A stretch of DNA of 7,152 nt from Croceicoccus sp. (GTDB taxonomy: Bacteria > Pseudomonadota > Alphaproteobacteria > Sphingomonadales > Sphingomonadaceae): the NCBI GenBank assembly GCA_029936705.1, contig JAPYSD010000177.1, positions 1 to 7,152 of the forward strand, written 5' to 3'. The number at the start of each line of letters is the position of its first letter. Within the stretch, counting starts at the first letter, position 1. This document shows, piece by piece, positions 1 through 5,895 of the stretch. The position numbers and the translations under genes were made by a program. Under the pieces are notes generated by a model. That model was not told the origin of the DNA, did not search any database, and saw only the letters and a list, made by a program, of their open reading frames with translations.

Positions 1-2
1 CC

Positions 3-716
3 CCGCTCCCGCTGATCTCGCTGCGCGCGATCACCAAGGTGTTCGGCAGCGGCAGCACCGCGTTCCGCGCGCTGAAAGGCGTCGACTTCGACGTGGCCGA
101 GGGCGAGTTTGTCGCGATCATGGGACCGTCGGGGTCGGGCAAGTCCACGATGATGAACATACTGGGCTGCCTCGACGTGCCGAGCGGGGGGCACTACCTG
201 TTCCGCGGCCATCACGTTGAGGAGCTGGACCGCGACCAGCGCGCCCTGCTGCGGCGGCGCTACCTGGGTTTCGTGTTCCAGGGCTTCAACCTGCTGGCCC
301 GCACCACCGCGCTTGAAAATGTCGAGCTTCCCCTGCTCTACCGCGGCGACAGCCGGCGCCAGCGGCGGGAAAGCGCCATGGCCGCGCTGGACAAGGTCGG
401 GCTGGGCCCATGGGCCGACCATACGCCCGGCGAGCTGTCGGGCGGCCAGCAGCAGCGCGTCGCCATCGCGCGCGCGATCGTGACCAGCCCGCAATTGCTG
501 CTGGCGGACGAGCCGACCGGCAATCTCGACAGCGAGCGATCGGTCGAGATCATGGAGCTGCTGGCCGCGCTGAACCGCGACGGAATAACCGTGATGATGG
601 TGACCCACGAACCCGACATGGCCGAATTCGCGCGGCGCATCGTGCATTTTCGCGATGGGCTGATCGACCGCGACGAGGCTGGCGCCGACCGCCCCCAAGC
701 GCAGGCGCCCGCCTGA
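3..716 (+). CDS. MacB-type ABC transporter ATP-binding subunit (5' partial)
   Basis: This is the nucleotide-binding subunit of a MacB/LolD-class ABC transporter. It hydrolyses ATP on the cytoplasmic face to drive the partner permease. Everything diagnostic is present: Walker A GPSGSGKST (nt 123-149), the Q-loop in FVFQGFN (Gln at 279-281), signature LSGGQ (435-449), Walker B LLLADE (495-512) followed by PTGNLD, and the switch His in MVTHEP (606-608). The reading frame is open from base 3 and the codons before the GTG at 39 read PLPLISLRAITKV, the usual first strand of this family. The true start therefore lies upstream of the window and GTG 39 is internal. The stop (714-716) shares a base with the permease ATG, so the two are translationally coupled. 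In classical MacB the ATPase and permease are one polypeptide; here they are separate. A MacA-like adaptor gene upstream is expected from the family but is not visible. The exported substrate cannot be told. Confidence 0.93.
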   Translation, partial: PLPLISLRAITKVFGSGSTAFRALKGVDFDVAEGEFVAIMGPSGSGKSTMMNILGCLDVPSGGHYLFRGHHVEELDRDQRALLRRRYLGFVFQGFNLLARTTALENVELPLLYRGDSRRQRRESAMAALDKVGLGPWADHTPGELSGGQQQRVAIARAIVTSPQLLLADEPTGNLDSERSVEIMELLAALNRDGITVMMVTHEPDMAEFARRIVHFRDGLIDRDEAGADRPQAQAPA

Positions 717-1927
717 TGCTGGGCACGACCGTCTATCTCTCGCTGCGCTCGATCAAGCGCCACGCGATGCGCTCGCTGCTGACGATGCTGGGCATCGTGA
801 TCGGCGTTGCTGCGGTCGTTACCATGGTCACGCTGGGCCGCGCGACATCGCTTGGCGTGGCGGAGCAGATCTCGGCACTGGGATCGAACGTGTTGCAGGT
901 CACCCCCGGCAGCGGCTTTGGCCGCGGCGGGGGCGGGGCGGCGCCGCGCCAGTTCAGCAATGCCGACATCACCGCGATCCGCCAGCAGCTGGGCGGAGTA
1001 AAGGCCGTGGCGCCGCAGGCCTCGACCACCGCCACCGCCATTTTCGAGGGGGCCAACTGGTCGACTTCGGTCACCGGCACCACCAACGACTATTTCCAGA
1101 TCCAGCCATGGCCGCTGACTGCGGGCCGCCTGTTCAGCCGGGAAGAGGAGGAAGCGGGCAAGGCGGTGTGCCTCGTCGGATCGACGTTGAGCGAGAAGCT
1201 GTTCCGGGGTGTAGATCCGCTGGGTAAGCGGTTCCGGGTCGGCGATGTCAGCTGTGACGTCATCGGCCTGTTGTCCGCGCGCGGCCAGGGCGGGGGCTTC
1301 GGCGCGGACCAGGACGACGTGGTCATCATGCCGGTCAAGACCGTGCAGCGCCGCTTCCTGGGCACCACCGATATCCGCACCATCGTGATCGGGGTCGACG
1401 ACAGCTATGCGACCGAACAGGTCAAGGCGACCCTGACCCGCATCCTGCGCGAAAGGCGCTATCTCGCCCCGGGCGAGGAAGACGATTTCAACATCTTCGA
1501 CACCAAGCAGATTTCCGACACGCTGCAGGAAACGACCGGCATGCTGACCGCCATCGTCGCTGCCATCGCCGCGATCAGCCTGGTTGTCGGCGGGATCGGC
1601 ATCATGAACATCATGCTGGTATCGGTGACCGAGCGGACCCGCGAAATCGGCATCCGCCTCGCCATCGGCGCGGTGGCGAGCGAGGTTCTGACCCAGTTCC
1701 TGGTCGAGGCGGTGGTGCTGTCGTGCATCGGCGGGCTGATCGGGCTGGCGCTGGCGCAGGGGCTGCTGCTGCTGCTGATCCCGCTGATGGATCTGCCCTT
1801 CGTGTTCGATCTCGGCATCAATATCGCGGCATTCCTGATATCGGGTGCGATCGGCATCGTCTTCGGATATTTCCCCGCGCGGCGGGCCGCGAACCTGAAC
1901 CCGATCGACGCGCTTCGGCACGAGTGA
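716..1927 (+). CDS. MacB/FtsX-fold ABC transporter permease
   Basis: This inner-membrane permease of 403 residues partners the ATPase just upstream. The start ATG (716) overlaps the ATPase stop as TGATG, and the protein begins MLGTTVYLSLRSI, a standard N-terminus for the family, so it is chosen over the frame's open extension into the ATPase gene. The topology is the MacB type. One membrane helix lies at about residues 21-41, followed by a large periplasmic MacB_PCD-like domain with a Gly-rich stretch near residues 60-75. Three C-terminal helices follow at about 276-302, 327-358 and 368-387 (the FtsX domain). The conserved cytoplasmic loop VTERTREIGIRLAIGA after the second helix couples to the ATPase, and the C-terminus ends in the family-typical FPARRAANLNPIDALR. 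MacB-type proteins are mechanotransmitters working with a periplasmic adaptor and an outer-membrane channel to export macrolides, peptides or lipids. Which of these applies here is unknown. Confidence 0.92.
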   Translation: MLGTTVYLSLRSIKRHAMRSLLTMLGIVIGVAAVVTMVTLGRATSLGVAEQISALGSNVLQVTPGSGFGRGGGGAAPRQFSNADITAIRQQLGGVKAVAPQASTTATAIFEGANWSTSVTGTTNDYFQIQPWPLTAGRLFSREEEEAGKAVCLVGSTLSEKLFRGVDPLGKRFRVGDVSCDVIGLLSARGQGGGFGADQDDVVIMPVKTVQRRFLGTTDIRTIVIGVDDSYATEQVKATLTRILRERRYLAPGEEDDFNIFDTKQISDTLQETTGMLTAIVAAIAAISLVVGGIGIMNIMLVSVTERTREIGIRLAIGAVASEVLTQFLVEAVVLSCIGGLIGLALAQGLLLLLIPLMDLPFVFDLGINIAAFLISGAIGIVFGYFPARRAANLNPIDALRHE

Positions 1928-2022
1928 CGGCGCCGACCGGCGCGTGTCATATTCAGGACATACCCCGGGCCTATACCGGCGAAACCGCGGACAATCCCGC
2001 TCTTTCGCGAATCACCGGAAAC

Positions 2023-2035
2023 GTGTAACTTACAC
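2023..2035. promoter_or_regulatory. 13-bp perfect palindrome before the thioesterase start (candidate operator)
   Basis: GTGTAA-C-TTACAC is a perfect inverted repeat with 6-bp arms around one central base. It occupies positions -15 to -3 relative to the ATG at 2038 and covers the place where a Shine-Dalgarno sequence would normally sit. Such short symmetric sites are typical of dimeric repressors such as the TetR or GntR classes. The identity of any binding protein is not known, and no regulator gene is in the window. Confidence 0.4.
2026..2031 (+). promoter_or_regulatory. Possible -10 element of the thioesterase gene
   Basis: TAACTT lies inside the palindrome and ends 6 nt before the ATG at 2038, so a transcript starting at the usual distance would begin at the A of the start codon (leaderless). 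No convincing -35 hexamer is seen at the right spacing (TTTCGC at 2003-2008 is a poor match). The call rests on position and the lack of a ribosome-binding site. Confidence 0.25.
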
Positions 2036-2037
2036 CC

Positions 2038-2478
2038 ATGTCAGCAAACCCCTTCTCGATGCCCATCACGGTCGATCCCTCGGACATCGACTTCATGGGG
2101 CATGTGAACAATTCGCGCTATCTCGGCTGGGTGCAGGATGTCGTCCTCTCGCACTGGAAGGCGCATGCGCCCGAAGACGCGGTGGCCAGCCGCCTGTGGG
2201 TCGCGCTGAAGCACGAGATCACCTATCGCAAGCCCGCCTTCCTGGGTGACGAGGTGATCGCCCACACGGTCCTCGAAAAGGTCCGCGGCGCGCGCGCCTA
2301 TTACAGCACGATCATCGAACGCACGCTGGACAAGGGGGCCGAGATCCTGGCCGAAATCGAATCGAGCTGGTGCTGCGTCGATGCCGAAAGCCTGCGCCCC
2401 GCCCGCATCGGCGAGCAGCTGCAGAAGACCTTCAACGCCAACATGGCAGCACCGCCAGCGGACACTCAGGCGGGCTGA
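2038..2478 (+). CDS. Acyl-CoA thioesterase, 4HBT hotdog fold
   Basis: This 146-residue protein is of the 4-hydroxybenzoyl-CoA thioesterase / YbgC / FadM superfamily, which hydrolyses acyl-CoA or acyl-ACP thioesters in the cytoplasm. The N-terminal motif DIDFMGHVNNSRYLGW (from residue 16) is the family signature; Asp18 aligns with the catalytic Asp, and His22-Val-Asn-Asn starts the hotdog helix. The rest has the expected strands, including the segment around LKHEITYRKPAFLGDEV and the central strand near YYSTIIER. The length matches single-domain family members. The start is the ATG at 2038, which gives the normal few residues ahead of the motif; no Shine-Dalgarno sequence precedes it, and a palindrome sits there instead. 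The gene is separate from the ABC operon (110-nt gap) and its 3' end overlaps the convergent ATPase gene by 13 bp. The natural substrate cannot be read from the sequence. Confidence 0.88.
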   Translation: MSANPFSMPITVDPSDIDFMGHVNNSRYLGWVQDVVLSHWKAHAPEDAVASRLWVALKHEITYRKPAFLGDEVIAHTVLEKVRGARAYYSTIIERTLDKGAEILAEIESSWCCVDAESLRPARIGEQLQKTFNANMAAPPADTQAG

Positions 2479-3428
2479 TCGGCCTGCTGGTCACGGGTCA
2501 GCTGCACGAACACATCCTCAAGATCCGGTTCGCGCGTGGTCACGTCCACGATGGCGCAGCCCTGCTGCTGGACCAGTGACAGCACCTCGCCCGCGGTCAA
2601 CTGGTCCTTGTCGAAGGTGATCGCGACCGTGTTGTCGTCGGTCAGTTCGGATTTCAGGAACGCCGGATGCGACAGCGCCTTGGCGATGGGCTGGTCGATC
2701 GTCACCTCCACCACCTTTTCGCGTGCCATCGCGATCAGCTCGCGCGTCGGCTTGTCCGCGATCAGCCGGCCATGGTTGATGATGGCGATGCGGTCGCAAA
2801 GCTCCTCCGCTTCCTCGAGGTAGTGCGTCGTCAGCACGACGGTCACGCCCTGCTTGTTGAGGTCGGTGACCAGTTCCCACAGCTGGCGGCGCAGGTCGAC
2901 GTCGACGCCCGCGGTCGGCTCGTCCAGCACCAGGATCGGGGGCGAGTGCACCATGGCCTTGGCGACCAGCAGGCGGCGCTTCATGCCGCCCGAAAGCGAG
3001 CGGGCATAGGCATGCGCCTTGTCCTCCAGCCGCACCGCTCGCAGCAGTTCCGCGCTGCGGCGCTTCGCCTTGGGCACGCCGTAATAGCCTGCCATCACGT
3101 CCAGCACCTCGATCGGCGAGAAGAACGGGTCGAACACGATCTCCTGCGGCACGATGCCGATGCTGGCCTTGGCGTTGCGGCGGTCGCGGTCGATGTCGAA
3201 ACCCCAGATCGACACTTCGCCCTCGGTCTTGGACACCAGCCCGGCCAGGATGTTGATCATCGTGGACTTGCCCGCGCCGTTCGGACCCAGCAGGCCATAG
3301 ATCATGCCGCGCGGCACGTCGAAGCTGACATCGGTCAGCGCCTTCTTGGGCACGGTGCCTTTGCCCGTCGGGGCATAGGTCTTCGAAAGATTGCGGATCG
3401 ATATGGCGGATTGGGCGAGCGGGTTCAT
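2466..3428 (-). CDS. ABC-2 type transporter ATP-binding protein, YadG-like
   Basis: This 320-residue cytoplasmic ATPase belongs to the ABC-2 export class. Motifs in order are Walker A GPNGAGKST (48-56), Q-loop Gln95 in GIVPQE, signature LSGGM (145-149) followed by KRRL, Walker B ILVLDE (165-170), D-loop Asp176 in AGVDVD, and switch His202 in TTHYLEEAEELCDRI. The DPFFSPIEVLDVMAGYYGV segment and the signature region closely resemble E. coli YadG as I recall it. The C-terminal about 90 residues form the accessory domain ending in EPDLEDVFVQLT, usual for the group. No permease gene adjoins: downstream is the convergent thioesterase (13-bp overlap), upstream a divergent zinc-finger gene. The start at 3428 fits family length. 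An in-frame ATG at 3476 would add 16 residues and has a better Shine-Dalgarno-like sequence (AAGGGG, 6-nt spacing), but it lies in a hairpin loop, so the start is uncertain. Confidence 0.92.
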   Translation of the reverse strand: MNPLAQSAISIRNLSKTYAPTGKGTVPKKALTDVSFDVPRGMIYGLLGPNGAGKSTMINILAGLVSKTEGEVSIWGFDIDRDRRNAKASIGIVPQEIVFDPFFSPIEVLDVMAGYYGVPKAKRRSAELLRAVRLEDKAHAYARSLSGGMKRRLLVAKAMVHSPPILVLDEPTAGVDVDLRRQLWELVTDLNKQGVTVVLTTHYLEEAEELCDRIAIINHGRLIADKPTRELIAMAREKVVEVTIDQPIAKALSHPAFLKSELTDDNTVAITFDKDQLTAGEVLSLVQQQGCAIVDVTTREPDLEDVFVQLTRDQQADQPA

Positions 3429-3463
3429 GGAAAGGCCATGTGGGGCAGTCCGCTGCGCCCGTA

Positions 3464-3488
3464 AAGGGGCGCCCATGGATCGCCCCTT
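3464..3488. repeat. Inverted repeat / hairpin in the divergent promoter region
   Basis: AAGGGGCG (3464-3471) and CGCCCCTT (3481-3488) are perfect 8-bp arms around a 9-nt loop (CCCATGGAT). A run of six A follows on the plus strand, meaning six T come before the stem on the minus strand. It is therefore on the wrong side to be an intrinsic terminator for minus-strand transcription, and no T run follows on the plus strand. It lies in the leader of the ATPase gene, so it could be a protein-binding site or an mRNA hairpin. In the minus-strand transcript the loop would carry an in-frame ATG and one arm its AAGGGG sequence. Confidence 0.5.
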
Positions 3489-3533
3489 AAAAAACCGCCG
3501 CGCGTTTTCGTCTGGAAATCGCGAAACGGCGCT

Positions 3534-3539
3534 GATAAT
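3534..3539 (+). promoter_or_regulatory. Possible -10 element of the zinc-finger gene
   Basis: GATAAT matches the sigma-70 -10 consensus at 5 of 6 positions. CTGGAA (3512-3517) is a weak -35 candidate at 16-bp spacing. The box ends only 3 nt before the first ATG (3543) and 9 nt before the second in-frame ATG (3549). If it is used, translation would probably begin at the second ATG on a very short or absent leader. Confidence 0.35.
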
Positions 3540-3542
3540 CGC

Positions 3543-3800
3543 ATGGCCATGACCGACACGCCCGAAACCGTCCATACCGATTCCACCCGCGTCAGCTGCG
3601 ACGGTGCCGCCGACATCCGCCCCGGCTTCGGCTATCGCGCCTCGGCGCTGGGCCATCCGCGCGTGTGGCTCGAGATTGACGAGAAGGGCTATGTCGATTG
3701 CGGCTATTGCGATCGCCGCTTCGTGCTGAACGGCGGACCGGCCCATGACGTGACCGGCGTCGACCCTGCGCTTGGCGCCGCCAGGGAAGAGCGTATCTGA
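3543..3800 (+). CDS. Zinc-finger (CHCC) domain protein, NDUFS6-like
   Basis: This small cytoplasmic protein of 85 residues is of the zf-CHCC type. The metal ligands are visible as Cys19, His38, Cys53 and Cys56, within the characteristic stretch GHPRVWLEIDEKGYVDCGYCDRRF. In mitochondria the family member NDUFS6 is an accessory subunit of respiratory complex I, and alphaproteobacterial relatives have been linked to complex I. A similar role here is inference, since no nuo genes are nearby. Two in-frame ATG codons (3543 and 3549) are possible starts. Neither has a Shine-Dalgarno sequence, and a GATAAT box immediately upstream would favour 3549. The 17-20 residues before the first Cys look disordered and polar (Thr/Asp-rich). 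The gene is divergent from the ABC ATPase and followed 54 nt later by tldD in the same direction. Confidence 0.85.
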   Translation: MAMTDTPETVHTDSTRVSCDGAADIRPGFGYRASALGHPRVWLEIDEKGYVDCGYCDRRFVLNGGPAHDVTGVDPALGAAREERI

Positions 3801-3842
3801 CCCGGCGCTAACGCCGCGCTGTCCAAACCGGGCAGCACTGCC

Positions 3843-3848
3843 TATATC
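3843..3848 (+). promoter_or_regulatory. Possible -10 element of tldD
   Basis: TATATC (5 of 6 to TATAAT) ends exactly 6 nt before the tldD ATG, putting the expected transcription start at the first base of the start codon. CTGTCC (3819-3824) is a moderate -35 candidate at 18-bp spacing. No ribosome-binding site lies between. The same octamer CCTATATC occurs again upstream of the exported-protein gene (5882-5889). Confidence 0.4.
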
Positions 3849-3854
3849 GGCCTG

Positions 3855-5282
3855 ATGACCATTCCGACCGATCCCCGCTCGCTCCTTTACCGCCCCGACC
3901 AGCTCGACCCCGAGACCGCGCAGGTCCTTGCCCGCGAGACGCTGTCGCGCTGCGACGATGGCGAGCTGTTCCTGCAATTCACCGCCAGCGAGAGCTTTGC
4001 CTTCGACGACGGCCGCCTGCGCAGCGCCGACTACTCGCGCGAGGCGGGCTTTGGCCTGCGCGGCATTTCGGGCGAGACCACCGGTTTCGCCCACGCGAAC
4101 GAGATTTCCGCCGCCGCCATCCGCCGCGCGGGCGAGACGCTTTCGCTGCTCGACACCACGAAGAGCCCGCTGGCGCCCCCGCCGGTTGCGACCAATCGCC
4201 ACCTCTATACCGATGCGAGCCCGCTCGACGGGGTGGAGTTCGCGAAGAAGGTCGCGCTGCTGGAAAAGATCGACGCCGCCGCGCGCGCGCGCGATCCGCG
4301 GGTAAAGCAGGTCACCGCCTCGCTGGCCGGATCGTGGTCGGTGGTGGAGATCGTGCGTCCCGACAGCTTTATCGCGACCGACGTGCGCCCGCTGGTCCGG
4401 TTGAACGTCGCCATCGTGGCGGAATCGAACGGACGGCGCGAAACCGGCTCGTTCGGCATGGGCGGCCGCCGTCTTTATGACGAGGTGATGGACGAAGCCA
4501 GCTGGAACCGCGCCATCGACGAGGCGCTGCGGCAGGCGCTGACCAACCTGGAAAGCGTGCCCGCCCCCGCGGGCGTGTGCCCCGTCCTGCTTGGCCCCGG
4601 CTGGTGCGGCGTGCTGCTGCACGAGGCGGTCGGACACGGGCTGGAAGGCGATTTCAACCGCAAGGGCACCAGCGCGTTTTCGGGCCGCATCGGCGAACGC
4701 GTCGCCGCGCCGGGCGTGACCGTGGTGGACGACGGATCGATCATGGATCGCCGCGGATCGCTGACCATCGACGACGAGGGCACGCCCACGCGCGAAAACG
4801 TGCTGATCGAGAACGGCATCCTCAAGGGCTATATCCACGACCGGCTCAACGCGCGGCTGATGGGGGTGGAGCCGACCGGCAACGGCCGCCGCCAGTCCTA
4901 TGCCCATGCGCCCATGCCGCGCATGACCAATACCTTCATGCGCAGCGGCAAGGACGATCCCGCCGAGCTGATGAGCCGGATGAAGGACGGCATCTATGCC
5001 ACCAGCTTCGGCGGCGGCCAGGTCGATATCGTATCGGGCAAGTTCGTGTTCAGCTGTACCGAGGCCTACAAGGTCGAGCACGGCAAGGTCGTGGCCCCGA
5101 TCAAGGGCGCGACGCTAATCGGCGACGGACCGACCGCGCTGACCAAGGTGATCGGCATCGGCAACGACATGGCGCTCGACGAAGGGATCGGCACCTGCGG
5201 CAAGGGCGGGCAGAGCGTGCCCGCGGGCGTGGGTCAGCCCAGCCTGCTGATCGAGGGGCTGACCGTCGGCGGCACGGGGTAG
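3855..5282 (+). CDS. tldD: Metalloprotease TldD
   Basis: This is a 475-residue protein of the TldD/PmbA family. TldD works as a heterodimer with TldE (PmbA) as a cytoplasmic zinc peptidase; in E. coli the pair matures microcin B17 and degrades peptides and the CcdA antitoxin. The zinc-binding motif HEAVGH is present with His256, Glu257 and His261. The third ligand expected from E. coli TldD matches Cys448 in GTCGKGGQSVPAGVGQP. Other family blocks are FDDGRLRSADYSREAGFGLR near the N-terminus and SCTEAYKVEHGKVVAPIKGATLIGDGP near the C-terminus. The length is close to that of E. coli TldD. The ATG at 3855 gives the usual N-terminus; it has no Shine-Dalgarno sequence but a TATATC box 6 nt upstream. 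The partner tldE/pmbA is not in this window. The DUF924 gene follows after 8 nt. A (CG)7 tract at 4280-4293 lies inside the gene. Confidence 0.95.
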   Translation: MTIPTDPRSLLYRPDQLDPETAQVLARETLSRCDDGELFLQFTASESFAFDDGRLRSADYSREAGFGLRGISGETTGFAHANEISAAAIRRAGETLSLLDTTKSPLAPPPVATNRHLYTDASPLDGVEFAKKVALLEKIDAAARARDPRVKQVTASLAGSWSVVEIVRPDSFIATDVRPLVRLNVAIVAESNGRRETGSFGMGGRRLYDEVMDEASWNRAIDEALRQALTNLESVPAPAGVCPVLLGPGWCGVLLHEAVGHGLEGDFNRKGTSAFSGRIGERVAAPGVTVVDDGSIMDRRGSLTIDDEGTPTRENVLIENGILKGYIHDRLNARLMGVEPTGNGRRQSYAHAPMPRMTNTFMRSGKDDPAELMSRMKDGIYATSFGGGQVDIVSGKFVFSCTEAYKVEHGKVVAPIKGATLIGDGPTALTKVIGIGNDMALDEGIGTCGKGGQSVPAGVGQPSLLIEGLTVGGTG

Positions 5283-5290
5283 GCGCAGCG

Positions 5291-5842
5291 ATGCAGGCAC
5301 GGCGCCCGTGGGCGGCTGAAATCCTTCATGTCTGGTTCCACGTTCTGGGACCGGACGACTGGTTTCGCGGCGGCCCCGGGGTCGACGCGCTGCTGCGGCG
5401 GCGCTTCGAACGCCCATGGCATGCACTGCGCCATCGCCCCGCGCGCGAATTCCTGACCGATCCGCTGACCGCCCGCGCGGCAGTGCTGCTGTTCGACCAG
5501 GTGCCCCGCAACCTCTTTCGCGATGACGCATGCGCCTTTGCCAGCGACACGCTGGCGCGCACAATCGCGGTCACCGCGCTGGATTGCGGGTGGGACTCGG
5601 GGCTCGACCGATCGGAGCGGCAGTTCCTGGCCATGCCGCTGATGCATAGCGAGCGGATCGCGGACCAGCGCCGATCGCTGGAAGTCTTCGCCGCGATGGG
5701 CGATCCCTACATCCTGTCCTTCGCCCGGTCGCATCACGCGATGATCGCGCGTTTCGGCCGTTTTCCGCACCGTAACGAGGTGCTGGGCCGCCGTTCGACG
5801 CCTGCCGAAGAGGCCGCGATCGCTGCCGGCAACGCGTGGTAA
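5291..5842 (+). CDS. DUF924 family protein
   Basis: This 183-residue cytoplasmic protein of the DUF924 family (all-helical, TPR-like fold) has no established function. Family marks are EILHVWF near the N-terminus, LLFDQVPRNLFRDDACAFASDTLA in the middle, then MPLMHSERIADQ and the C-terminal block HHAMIARFGRFPHRNEVLGRRSTPAEEAAI. The length is normal for the family, and the conserved Arg, His and Asp residues of these blocks are kept. The ATG at 5291 begins 8 nt after the tldD stop with only a weak GG-rich sequence in front, so it is probably cotranscribed with tldD and translated by reinitiation. The frame is open upstream through tldD, but the sequence there is an out-of-frame shadow. No catalytic chemistry is known for the family; the pairing with tldD may be only positional. 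Confidence 0.9.
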   Translation: MQARRPWAAEILHVWFHVLGPDDWFRGGPGVDALLRRRFERPWHALRHRPAREFLTDPLTARAAVLLFDQVPRNLFRDDACAFASDTLARTIAVTALDCGWDSGLDRSERQFLAMPLMHSERIADQRRSLEVFAAMGDPYILSFARSHHAMIARFGRFPHRNEVLGRRSTPAEEAAIAAGNAW

Positions 5843-5873
5843 ATTTCAGGTGATCGGTCAGTAAAAATTCAGG
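5841..5873. repeat. Short imperfect direct repeat in an AT-rich intergenic patch
   Basis: AAATTTCAGG (5841-5850) and AAAATTCAGG (5864-5873) match at 9 of 10 positions, 23 bp apart start to start, just upstream of the candidate promoter of the exported-protein gene. They could be paired protein-binding sites. The repeat is short, the AT-rich context raises the chance of coincidence, and the first copy begins within the stop codon of the DUF924 gene. Confidence 0.25.
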
Positions 5874-5883
5874 CAGGGTGCCC

Positions 5884-5889
5884 TATATC
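5884..5889 (+). promoter_or_regulatory. Possible -10 element of the exported-protein gene
   Basis: TATATC, in the same CCTATATC context as the one before tldD, would give a transcript starting near 5896 and a leader of about 13 nt containing the ribosome-binding site. The preceding 40 bases are distinctly AT-rich for this window. No clear -35 is seen (GTAAAA at 17-bp spacing is poor). Confidence 0.35.
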
Positions 5890-5895
5890 ATCGGC

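Noticed and set aside
410..715. N-terminal extension of the permease into the ATPase gene
   Set aside because: It overlaps the Walker B and switch regions in another frame and is Arg-rich nonsense; the family N-terminus begins at ATG 716.
919..945. G-rich tract in the permease gene as a G-quadruplex
   Set aside because: Only two runs of three or more G are present; it encodes the Gly-rich segment usual in MacB-type permeases.
338..1921. Long open frame (527 codons) on the minus strand across the MacB permease
   Set aside because: It is antisense to a gene with clear family motifs. The translation is a low-complexity Arg/Gln/Asp/Ala-rich mix with no domains, a usual artefact of high-GC codon bias.
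1930..1943. GCGCC-GACC-GGCGC hairpin after the permease stop as a terminator
   Set aside because: The stem is only 5 bp and no T run follows (GTGTCATATT); such short GC stems are common at this base composition.
2017..2022. GGAAAC as the -35 of an EcfG general-stress promoter
   Set aside because: The matching -10 would fall inside the thioesterase coding region and no CGTT is seen at the required spacing.
3503..3528. CGTTT...AAACG inverted repeat in the divergent promoter region
   Set aside because: Only 5 bp pair cleanly across a 16-nt gap; not distinguishable from chance.
3803..3816. CGGCG-CTAA-CGCCG hairpin after the zinc-finger gene as a terminator
   Set aside because: 5-bp stem with no T tract, so not supportable as an intrinsic terminator.
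3429..5081. In-frame N-terminal extension of the ABC ATPase to 871 residues
   Set aside because: The extra 550 residues are antisense to the zinc-finger gene and tldD and look like His/Gly/Arg-rich shadow sequence; the ABC domain starts normally at or near 3428.
4577..5290. N-terminal extension of the DUF924 protein through tldD
   Set aside because: Out-of-frame shadow of tldD, very Arg-rich; DUF924 begins at ATG 5291 with normal length.
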